A stretch of 64,000 nucleotides of DNA, from NCBI RefSeq assembly GCF_007829035.1, contig NZ_VIVQ01000004.1, forward strand, positions 1 through 64,000. The letters run 5' to 3'. A program made the position numbers and the translations under genes. Within the stretch, counting starts at the first letter, position 1. Every line of letters starts with the position of its first letter. This document shows, piece after piece, positions 28,381 to 35,196 of the stretch. The stretch comes from Rudaeicoccus suwonensis. GTDB lineage: Bacteria; Actinomycetota; Actinomycetes; Actinomycetales; Dermatophilaceae. The notes beneath the pieces are model-generated. The model saw only the letters and a program-made list of their open reading frames with translations, was not told the DNA's origin and did no database searches.

Positions 28381-28502
28381 CAAGGTCCTCCATCGAAAGT
28401 GATCGGGGTCACATCATGTCGTGGATCGGCGCCTTCGGAGGCAAAACGCGCCAAGTATGACGCGCGCGATTCCTCAGGCGGTGGATACGTCACCGACAGT
28501 CG

Positions 28503-29333
28503 GTGCTGAACCCACGCCTTATCGTTGGGGTGGTGGATGAGCAGGCGAGGCACCGGGCGCGGTTGGCGCCGTATGTCGAGCCGCATCTGGAGCGCCGCCG
28601 TCGCGGGATCAAGCACCCGATCCACGACTTCCTGTTCACGTATTACTCGTACCGGCCGGCTCAATTGATGCGCTGGCAACCGCCTGGCGAATTGGCTTCC
28701 GGCAAAAGGACGCTCGCCGAATCTACCTTTCAACTGCTGACAGCAACCGCCGGCCGCGAGGGGAACTTCGGCTGCTTCGGGCTGCACGAGTGGGCCATGG
28801 TCTACCGCGACACGGACACTCGTCACCCTCAGCCGCTGCGGCTGGGCAGTGAGCGCACCGACGAGGTCGTCGAGAGCCATCGGATCGGCTGTAGTCACTG
28901 GGATGCGGTGCGTTTCTTCACGCCTGCGGCTCTTCCGCTGAACACACTGCGACCGTTCAAGGATGACCGTGCCGACTTCGAGCAGCCGGGTTGTCTGCAC
29001 GCGACGATGGATCTGTACAAGCACGCCTACCGGCTCGCGGAGGTCGTGGGTTCGGACCTCATCGCCGATGCCTTCGAGCTCGCGTGGGATGTGCGTGTCA
29101 TGGACATGCGCGCTGCGCCATACGACATGACGGGCATCACCATCGATCCCGACGGGATCGCGTGGACACCCATCACCATCGAAACTGCCGCCGGCAAGCG
29201 TGAGTATGCCGATCTGCAAAGGCAATTCGCGCAGCGTGCGGCGCCGATCCGACAGCGCTTCATCGACCGGTTGGAGGTTGTGCTCGGTGCCGGGCACGAC
29301 CGAGCGGCGCCCGCGGTCAGCGTCAACGGCTGA
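28503..29333 (+). CDS. Conserved actinobacterial protein, often labelled 3-methyladenine DNA glycosylase
   Basis: The 276-residue product contains IKHPIHDFLFTYYSYRPAQL, FGCFGLHEWAMVYR and QPGCLHATMDLYKHAYRLA. These mark an actinobacterial family commonly annotated as 3-methyladenine DNA glycosylase on weak grounds; I see no HhH or AlkA/Tag motifs. The start is uncertain between GTG 28503 and GTG 28530; neither has a strong ribosome site. It converges on the cimA operon across the palindrome cluster. Confidence 0.7.
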   Translation: MLNPRLIVGVVDEQARHRARLAPYVEPHLERRRRGIKHPIHDFLFTYYSYRPAQLMRWQPPGELASGKRTLAESTFQLLTATAGREGNFGCFGLHEWAMVYRDTDTRHPQPLRLGSERTDEVVESHRIGCSHWDAVRFFTPAALPLNTLRPFKDDRADFEQPGCLHATMDLYKHAYRLAEVVGSDLIADAFELAWDVRVMDMRAAPYDMTGITIDPDGIAWTPITIETAAGKREYADLQRQFAQRAAPIRQRFIDRLEVVLGAGHDRAAPAVSVNG

Positions 29334-29348
29334 CCACCGCGCGTCGTA

Positions 29349-29688
29349 CGTAGATCGCCGATGCGGCGAGTTCGGGCGAGCAGCGGATCCATAAGTCGCC
29401 GATGCGGTCTTTCTCAGCGCAACAATCGTCCCACCAAACACGAGAACCCCACTGGCCACGCATCAGTCGCCGATGCGGCGAGTTCGGGCGAGCAGTGGAT
29501 CCATAAGTCGCCGATTCGGCGAGGTGAGGTCCACCCCCACCGCGGCCCATCCGCGAGATGTCGATGCTGGTCACAAGAACTCACCGGATCCGGCAAATAT
29601 TGAGATCTCGCGATCACCGCCATCGCCGATCCGGCGAACCCGGTCGAGGCGGCCACGCATAAGTCGCCGATGCGGCGAGTTATGCGTG
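29349..29688. repeat. Cluster of REP-like palindromes, core TCGCCGATnCGGCGA
   Basis: Five full copies of the palindrome lie at 29355-29369, 29467-29481, 29508-29522, 29623-29637 and 29664-29678, with a half copy at 29396-29407. The central variable base is G, T or C. Copies 1 and 3 sit in ~50-bp direct repeats (core followed by GTTCGGGCGAGCAG and GGATCCATAAG) 112 bp apart. The whole block fills the gap between two convergent genes, a typical site for REP/BIME elements. Confidence 0.85.
29654..29688 (-). terminator. Extended hairpin at the 3' end of cimA
   Basis: Arms CACGCATAA/TTATGCGTG (9 bp) flank a palindrome core TCGCCG-ATG-CGGCGA with one G-G mismatch between. It begins 7 nt beyond the cimA stop and could terminate that operon or protect its 3' end. 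Confidence 0.6.
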
Positions 29689-29694
29689 CCGGAG

Positions 29695-31284
29695 TCAGTC
29701 CCTCGGCTGCACGCCTCGCTGCAGCAGGCCGTAGGTGAACGAGTCGACCAGCGCCGTCCAACTGGCGTGCACGATGTTGTCGGCCACGCCCACCGTCTGC
29801 CAGATCTGCTGACCATCGGTCGTCTCGATCAGCACGCGTGTCGTGGCGTCCGTGCCGTGGGCGGCATCCAGGATGCGCACCCGGAAGTCGATGAGTTCGA
29901 ACTCCGCCAGCTCCGGATATGCCTCGGACAGCGCTTCGCGCAGCGCGTGGTCGAGAGCGTTGACCGGTCCATTGCCCTCCCCCGTGGCCACGACGCGACG
30001 CCCTGCGGCGCGCAGCTTGACAGTGGCTTCGGAAACAGGCGACGCATCGCCATACGTGCCAGAGTCGGTGATGATCCGCCACGACTCGGCTTCGAAGTAG
30101 ACCAGCGGCGCACCCGTGACCTCCTCGCGCAGCAGCAGTTCGAAGGACGCGTCGGCGGCATCAAAGGTCCAGCCCTGCTGCTCCAGATCCTTGACCCGAG
30201 ACACCACCCTGGACAGCAACTCCGGCTCGCCGGTCAGGTCGTAGCCCAGCTCCTTGCCCTTGAGTTCGATGCTGGCCCGGCCGGCCATGTCCGACACCAG
30301 AGTTCGCATCGAGTTGCCCACGAGGGCAGGGTCGGTGTGCTGGTAGAGATCCGGGTCGACCTTGAGCGCACTGGCGTGCAATCCCGCCTTGTGCGCGAAG
30401 GCGCTGGCACCGACGTACGGCTGGCGGCCGTACGGCACGACATTCGTCACCTCACTGATGGCGTGGCTCAGGTGCAGCGCCTGCCGTAGCCGCTGCGGTT
30501 GCACGACCTCCCGACCGAGCTTGAGCTGCAAGTTGCTGACGACCGTCACCAGATCGGCGTTGCCGGTGCGCTCGCCGTACCCGTTGATCGTGCCCTGCAC
30601 GTGACTGGCGCCGGCCTCGACCGCGGCGAGCGAGTTGGCGACCGCGCAACCGGTGTCGTTGTGGCAGTGGATCCCGAGGCGCGCCTGCGTGTGACCGAGA
30701 ACCTCCCCCACGACATCGGTGACCCGCGGCGGCAACATGCCTCCGTTGGTGTCGCACAGTGCGATGACCTCTGCGCCAGCCTGCGCCGCGGTGTGCACGA
30801 CCTCGAGAGCGTATGCCGGGTCGAGGGCATAGCCGTCGAAGAAGTGCTCGGCATCCAGGAAGACCGAACGCCCTTCGCGCGTCAAGAAACTCACGGTGTC
30901 GGCGATCATCGCGAGGTTCTCTTCGGGTGTGGTGCGCAGCGCTTCTTCGACGTGCCTGGTGTGCGACTTGGCCACGAGCGTGACGACGTCGGTCTGCGCG
31001 TCGAGCAGCGCGCGCACCTGGGGGTCGTCCGCCGCTCGGGTGTGCGCACGTCGCGTGGATCCGAAGGCGGCGAGGGTGGCGTTCTTGAGGTCGAGCTCGG
31101 TGCGAGCCCGCCGGAAGAACTCGGTGTCCTTGGGATTGGCTCCGGGCCAACCGCCTTCGATGAAGCCCACCCCGAGGTCGTCCAGGTAGCCCGCGATGGC
31201 CAGCTTGTCGGAGACCGACAGGTTGAGGCCCTCCTGCTGTGCACCGTCACGCAGTGTCGTGTCGTAGACGTGGAAGTTGCTCAT
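29695..31284 (-). CDS. cimA: Citramalate synthase
   Basis: CimA condenses pyruvate and acetyl-CoA to (R)-citramalate, a threonine-independent route to 2-oxobutyrate and isoleucine. The 529-residue chain has DTTLRDGAQQEG, IEGGWPGANPKD (the GGWPG form separates CimA from LeuA) and LGIHCHNDTGCAVANSL (HxHNDxG), plus a C-terminal LeuA-type allosteric domain from ~residue 380. A leader peptide and terminator precede it. A gene for a closely related 2-isopropylmalate synthase is not in the window. Confidence 0.93.
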   Translation of the reverse strand: MSNFHVYDTTLRDGAQQEGLNLSVSDKLAIAGYLDDLGVGFIEGGWPGANPKDTEFFRRARTELDLKNATLAAFGSTRRAHTRAADDPQVRALLDAQTDVVTLVAKSHTRHVEEALRTTPEENLAMIADTVSFLTREGRSVFLDAEHFFDGYALDPAYALEVVHTAAQAGAEVIALCDTNGGMLPPRVTDVVGEVLGHTQARLGIHCHNDTGCAVANSLAAVEAGASHVQGTINGYGERTGNADLVTVVSNLQLKLGREVVQPQRLRQALHLSHAISEVTNVVPYGRQPYVGASAFAHKAGLHASALKVDPDLYQHTDPALVGNSMRTLVSDMAGRASIELKGKELGYDLTGEPELLSRVVSRVKDLEQQGWTFDAADASFELLLREEVTGAPLVYFEAESWRIITDSGTYGDASPVSEATVKLRAAGRRVVATGEGNGPVNALDHALREALSEAYPELAEFELIDFRVRILDAAHGTDATTRVLIETTDGQQIWQTVGVADNIVHASWTALVDSFTYGLLQRGVQPRD

Positions 31285-31420
31285 CGCCGTGTCGTGCCTT
31301 TCGGGGGTCCTGCCGGAAATGCCTTGGAATTGTTGGTAGTTCGATGCTCTCGCACGTGATACCTGTGGTCACGCGGACCGGTCCGCTGCTCGCGCCGGAA
31401 CGGGATGTGGCCCGGACACG

Positions 31421-31447
31421 AAAAAACCTCCCGGGGTAGCGGGAGGT
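31421..31447 (-). terminator. Attenuator terminator upstream of cimA
   Basis: On the minus strand an 8-bp GC-rich stem (ACCTCCCG/CGGGAGGT) is followed by TTTTTT, a textbook intrinsic terminator. It lies 26 nt after a leader-peptide stop and 137 nt before cimA. A second hairpin (GGACC-C-GGTCC flanked by GCGCG/CGCGC) lies between leader and terminator and may be the pause or alternative stem. Confidence 0.85.
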
Positions 31448-31472
31448 TGCGCGTCGGACCGGGTCCGGCGCG

Positions 31473-31523
31473 CTAGCTGATAATGACCGATGTGGTGGTG
31501 ACCACGGCCGACAGACTTGCCAC
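31473..31523 (-). CDS. cimA leader peptide, rich in Val/Thr/Ile
   Basis: A 16-codon frame, VASLSAVVTTTSVIIS then TAG, starts at GTG 31523. The run of Val, Thr and Ile codons just before the stop is what ribosome-mediated attenuation needs to sense isoleucine, valine and threonine supply. There is no Shine-Dalgarno, but a -10-like CATGCT ends 6 nt upstream of the GTG, so the peptide may be translated leaderless. The intrinsic terminator follows. Confidence 0.75.
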   Translation of the reverse strand: MASLSAVVTTTSVIIS

Positions 31524-31595
31524 GGCGACAGCATGCCACGCCGCGTCCGCCCGTCGGAACACAAGTCTCGGCATCCGGACGCGCTTCGCTGCGAC

Positions 31596-32411
31596 CTAGA
31601 GGATCTCGAGCACCCGGGCGACGCCGTCGTCGTCATTGGCGGCGCAGCGATGGGTCGCAGCCTCGACGACCAGCGGGTGGGCATTCGCCATCGCATACGA
31701 CCGGCCGGCCCAACTCAGCATCGGCAGATCGTTGGGCATGTCCCCGAAGGCCCACACCGCGTCGCGCTGTATGCCGAGCGCCTCGGCCCACCGCGCGAGT
31801 CCGACCGCCTTGGTGACGCGGGGCGCGGAGATCTCCGCGAGACCACCGACACCTGAATAGGCAACAACGGCAAGGTCGCCCACGATCCCGGCGACCTGGG
31901 TCACGAAGGCCTCGTCATACCGCCCGGGAGCCCGTGCCAGCAGCTTGCCGACGGCCGCGTCGGGAGGAAGCTCCGACACCGGACCGCAGTGCACCACGGC
32001 CGGCGCATCCTCCGGATGCAACTCGGGATAGGCCGGTTCGACGAATTTGCCCGTCGCGAGTTCGGCCGCAAAAGCGACCTCGGGGATCCTTCGCCTGATC
32101 GAACCCGCCAGCTCCTGCACCACCGCAGAGTCGATCGTGTGTGACTGCAACACCTTTCGGCTGCGCACGTCATACACGAACGCGCCGTTGGCGCAGATCG
32201 CGGTGCCATGCTCACCCATCAGATCGGCCAGGAAGTGCGTCCACCGCGGCGGGCGAGCGGTCACCATGACGGTCTGTATGCCGATCGACGGCATCCGGCA
32301 CCACGCATCCGCAGTGCGTGCGCTGATCGTGCCGTCGGAGTGCAGCAGGGTGCCGTCGAGATCGCTCGCGACCAGCGCCGGGCGGGACGGATTGTGGCCC
32401 GGGTCAGGCAA
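31596..32411 (-). CDS. HAD-superfamily Cof-type phosphatase
   Basis: The 271-residue protein has HAD motif I ASDLDGTLLHSDG, motif II region VMVTARPP, a Lys in RVTKAVGLARWAE and motif IV FGDMPNDLPML, with a large C2 cap between. Cof-type HADs dephosphorylate sugar phosphates, PLP or flavin nucleotides. It overlaps ilvE by 8 nt and so is translated with the BCAA genes, although its substrate is unknown. Confidence 0.88.
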   Translation of the reverse strand: MPDPGHNPSRPALVASDLDGTLLHSDGTISARTADAWCRMPSIGIQTVMVTARPPRWTHFLADLMGEHGTAICANGAFVYDVRSRKVLQSHTIDSAVVQELAGSIRRRIPEVAFAAELATGKFVEPAYPELHPEDAPAVVHCGPVSELPPDAAVGKLLARAPGRYDEAFVTQVAGIVGDLAVVAYSGVGGLAEISAPRVTKAVGLARWAEALGIQRDAVWAFGDMPNDLPMLSWAGRSYAMANAHPLVVEAATHRCAANDDDGVARVLEIL

Positions 32412-33501
32412 GCTGCGTCATCCAGCCGCGGGCGTCCTCCGCGCGGCCGTACTGGATGTCGAGGAGCGTGGAACGGATCTTGAGGGCGATCTCGTCGGTG
32501 TGGCCGTCGCGACGGTGGTCGCAGGATCCGCCATCCCAACGCAGCTCGCCGACAGGGGTCACCACTGCTGCGGTACCACAGGCGAAAACCTCTGCGATCT
32601 CACCGGATTCGGCGCCGTCCTTCCACTCCTGGATCGGGATCCGGCGCTCCTCCGGTGACAGCCCCAACTCCTTCGCCAACTCCAGGATCGAGCTGCGCGT
32701 GACGCCCTCGAGGATCGACCCGGTCAGCTCCGGAGTCACGATGCGGCCGTCGCGGTAGACGATGAAGAGGTTCATCCCGCCGAGTTCTTCGATGTAGGTG
32801 TGCGTCGAGGAATCCAGGAAGACCGCCTGGTCGCAGTCGTGGTCGATGCCCTCCAGTTGGCCGGCGAGCGACGAGGCGTAGTTGCCGCCGCACTTGGCCG
32901 CACCCGTGCCGCCCTCCCCTGCGCGGGCGAAGTCGGTGGAGATCCACAAGGACACCGGCTTCACGCCACCGGAGAAGTAGGCCCCGGCGGGTGAGGCGAT
33001 CACGCAGTAGGTGACCTTCTTCGCCGGCCGGACACCCAGGAATGCCTCGGAGGCGAACATGAACGGCCGCAGGTAGAGCGAGGTTTCGGCACCGTCGGCA
33101 GCCTCAGGCACCCATGCCTTGTCGATCGCGACGATCTCACGCAGCGACTGCACGAAGTCGTCCTCGGGCAGCACCGGCAGCGCGAGACGGTGCGCGCTGC
33201 GCGCGAAACGCGCGGCATTTGCCTCGGGCCGGAAGGTCCACACCGTGCCGTCGGCGTGGCGGTAGGCCTTCATGCCCTCGAAAATCTCCTGGGCGTAATG
33301 CAGCACCGCGGCAGCGGGATCAAGAGCGATCGGTCCGTATGGCGTGACCGCGGCGTCGTGCCAACCGTCGGCGTCCGACCATGTCGCGGTCACCATGTGA
33401 TCGGTGAAGTAGTTGCCGAAGCCGGGATTCGCGAGGATCTTCGCCCGCTCGGCGTCGCCGACCCGACCTGTGCTCTCGGAAACGGTGAACTGCAACGCCA
33501 T
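32404..33501 (-). CDS. ilvE: Branched-chain amino acid aminotransferase
   Basis: IlvE performs the final, PLP-dependent transamination to Leu, Ile and Val. From ATG 33501 (MALQFTVSE) the product is 365 residues, the length of group II (eukaryotic/actinobacterial-type) BCATs. The PLP lysine lies in GTGAAKCGGNYASSL; other class IV landmarks are YAQEIFEGMKAYRH, YLRPFMFASE and EELGGMNLFIV. It lies 94 bp after leuB in the same direction. Confidence 0.96.
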   Translation of the reverse strand: MALQFTVSESTGRVGDAERAKILANPGFGNYFTDHMVTATWSDADGWHDAAVTPYGPIALDPAAAVLHYAQEIFEGMKAYRHADGTVWTFRPEANAARFARSAHRLALPVLPEDDFVQSLREIVAIDKAWVPEAADGAETSLYLRPFMFASEAFLGVRPAKKVTYCVIASPAGAYFSGGVKPVSLWISTDFARAGEGGTGAAKCGGNYASSLAGQLEGIDHDCDQAVFLDSSTHTYIEELGGMNLFIVYRDGRIVTPELTGSILEGVTRSSILELAKELGLSPEERRIPIQEWKDGAESGEIAEVFACGTAAVVTPVGELRWDGGSCDHRRDGHTDEIALKIRSTLLDIQYGRAEDARGWMTQLA

Positions 33502-33595
33502 GACACGAACCTCCGGCAAACGAAGTACTAGGGCTTCCTAGTTTATGCGTATGCCCGCCGCTCACCGGCGGCGGTGTGGCCGCCGCCACAGGTGA

Positions 33596-34651
33596 TCAGC
33601 TGACGAGTGCGGCGATGGCGTCGCCGACCTGCGTCGTGCTGCGCACTGTCGTGCCGCGCGAGGCGAGATCCGCCGAAACCGCGTCGTGAACACGATTCGC
33701 CTCGTCGTCGCGACCGAGGTGTGCCAGCAGCATCGCGACCGACAGGATCGCGGCGGTCGGATCGGCTTTGCCCTGCCCCGCGATGTCCGGCGCCGAGCCG
33801 TGCACCGGCTCGAACATGCTCGGCGCGGTGCCGTCGGGGTTGATGTTCCCCGAGGCGGCCAGACCGATACCTCCCGTCACTGCGGCGGCGAGGTCGGTGA
33901 CGATGTCGCCGAACAGGTTGTCGGTGACGATGACGTCGAAGCGACCGGGGTCGGTCACCAGGTAGATCGTCGCTGCATCGACGTGCGTGTATGCCGTTGT
34001 CACGTCGGGGAACTCGGCTCCGACGTCCTCGACCGTCCGCCGCCACAGATGGCCGGCGTGGGTGAGCACGTTGTGCTTGTGCACCAGCGTCAGGTGCTTG
34101 CGCTCCCGTGCCGCGGCCCGCGCGAAGGCGTCGCGCACCGCGCGTTCGGCGCCGAAACGGGTGTTGACGCTCACCTCGGTCGCGAGTTCCTGCGGCGTGC
34201 CGACCCGTAGTGCGCCACCGTTGCCGGTGTAAGGACCCTCGGTGCCTTCACGGACGACGATGAAGTCGATGCCGTTCGGCGCCACTGTCGCCACATCGAG
34301 CGGGCTTGCGGTGCCGGGGTAGAGCTTGGACGGACGCAGGTTGATGTAGTGGTCGAGCTCGAAACGCAAGCGCAGCAGCAGGTTTCGCTCGAGCACTCCG
34401 CTGGGGACGGTCGGGTCGCCGATGGCACCGAGCAGGATCGCGTCGTGTCCGCGCAGCTCGGTGAGCACCGAGTCCGGCAGGGTTTCGCCGGTGGCGTGCC
34501 AGCGTTGCGCGCCGAGGTCGTATTCGGTGCGGGCGACCTTGGCACCGCTCACCGCATCGAGGACCTTCAAACCTTCGGCCACCACCTCAGGGCCGATGCC
34601 GTCGCCGCCGATCACTGCGAGGTCGATCGAGTCACCAGTTGCTGTCGTCAT
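33596..34651 (-). CDS. leuB: 3-isopropylmalate dehydrogenase
   Basis: LeuB oxidatively decarboxylates 3-isopropylmalate in leucine synthesis (NAD+). The 351-residue chain has [20 protein letters not shown], the substrate-binding [19 protein letters not shown] and a [18 protein letters not shown] metal site. The protein has the shorter actinobacterial form. It is the first large gene of the leuB-ilvE-HAD-cimA run. Confidence 0.95.
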   Translation of the reverse strand: MTTATGDSIDLAVIGGDGIGPEVVAEGLKVLDAVSGAKVARTEYDLGAQRWHATGETLPDSVLTELRGHDAILLGAIGDPTVPSGVLERNLLLRLRFELDHYINLRPSKLYPGTASPLDVATVAPNGIDFIVVREGTEGPYTGNGGALRVGTPQELATEVSVNTRFGAERAVRDAFARAAARERKHLTLVHKHNVLTHAGHLWRRTVEDVGAEFPDVTTAYTHVDAATIYLVTDPGRFDVIVTDNLFGDIVTDLAAAVTGGIGLAASGNINPDGTAPSMFEPVHGSAPDIAGQGKADPTAAILSVAMLLAHLGRDDEANRVHDAVSADLASRGTTVRSTTQVGDAIAALVS

Positions 34652-34734
34652 ACGACAACCCTAGATGTTCGTCTCGCCATTCGAAATCTGAATCTTGAAA
34701 TACGGACATCGCACTGTAAGTCGGTGTCGCGGCG

Positions 34735-34771
34735 CCGAACAGCCCCGATCGGATCGACCGGGGCTGTTCGG
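34735..34771. terminator. Strong hairpin between small ORFs and leuB
   Basis: Arms of 12 bp (CCGAACAGCCCC/GGGGCTGTTCGG) enclose a 13-nt loop. There is no T tract on either strand. It sits 18 nt past the end of a 20-codon ORF and 83 nt before the leuB start, so it could end a small transcript or act as a leuB attenuator. Confidence 0.7.
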
Positions 34772-34789
34772 GCAGACGAGTGAAGCGCT

Positions 34790-34852
34790 TCAGTCGCGCA
34801 GATCCATCGACTCCTGCAGTGCGCGACGGGCTTCCTGCTGTTCTTCGGTCAT
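34790..34852 (-). CDS. Putative 20-aa small protein
   Basis: A 20-codon frame starts at ATG 34852 with an excellent ribosome site (GGAAGGA, 8 nt upstream). It reads MTEEQQEARRALQ... and ends ESMDLRD, a charged amphipathic helix. A strong hairpin follows. No known family; it could be a small regulatory peptide or part of a leader. Confidence 0.5.
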   Translation of the reverse strand: MTEEQQEARRALQESMDLRD

Positions 34853-34893
34853 CGCATTCGTCCTTCCGTGAGCGGTCGGCCCAACCGGCGCCC

Positions 34894-34956
34894 TCACCCG
34901 AGATGGGCGGCGATCCGGGGCCTGGTTGTGTCTGTTGTGAGTTCGGTCAGCGGCAT
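34894..34956 (-). CDS. Putative 20-aa small protein
   Basis: A 20-codon frame starts at ATG 34956, with GGAGAT placed 6 nt upstream, and reads MPLTELTTDTTRPRI... ending AAHLG. It contains five Thr and four Leu/Ile codons and lies 41 nt before the next small ORF. Not recognised; unlike the ilvB leader it has a real Shine-Dalgarno. Confidence 0.45.
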   Translation of the reverse strand: MPLTELTTDTTRPRIAAHLG

Positions 34957-34985
34957 CGCGGGATCTCCGCGGCGAGTGGCTGACC

Positions 34986-35030
34986 TCAGAACTCGCCGCG
35001 GCCGGCAATGAGGATGGTGAGCCGCGTCAT
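34986..35030 (-). CDS. Putative leader peptide (14 aa), possibly leaderless
   Basis: The frame MTRLTILIAGRGEF starts at ATG 35030, exactly 7 nt after TACACT, a perfect TAnnnT -10 hexamer, and has no Shine-Dalgarno. The Leu-Thr-Ile-Leu-Ile run resembles BCAA-type leader peptides, and the next large gene downstream is leuB. I see no convincing -35. Confidence 0.45.
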   Translation of the reverse strand: MTRLTILIAGRGEF

Positions 35031-35073
35031 ACCCATGAGTGTAGGAAGTAAAGTCCAATGGACGATACGACGA

Positions 35074-35088
35074 TCTCATATAATGAGA
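35074..35088 (+). promoter_or_regulatory. Promoter -10 inside a dyad, upstream of acyltransferase gene
   Basis: A consensus TATAAT (35079-35084) lies inside the perfect dyad TCTCAT-ATA-ATGAGA, about 110 bp before the acyltransferase start. The -35 is weak. The dyad over the -10 suggests a repressor site. The same segment faces the minus-strand small-ORF locus. Confidence 0.5.
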
Positions 35089-35196
35089 ACACCGAAGCCC
35101 CGGCCTACTGCCTGGTAACGGGAAGCACCACAAGCTAATCTCGCAGCGGACAAGGATGGCCTCGATCACAGGACCCCTGCTCGAAGCCATCCAGAA

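Noticed and set aside
26074-28509. 811-codon open frame on the plus strand
   Set aside because: Runs antisense through the Imm63, FAH and SGNH genes; low-complexity shadow.
29349-29688. CRISPR array
   Set aside because: Repeats are short palindromes with irregular spacing (about 27 to 115 bp) and no cas genes; REP-like elements explain them.
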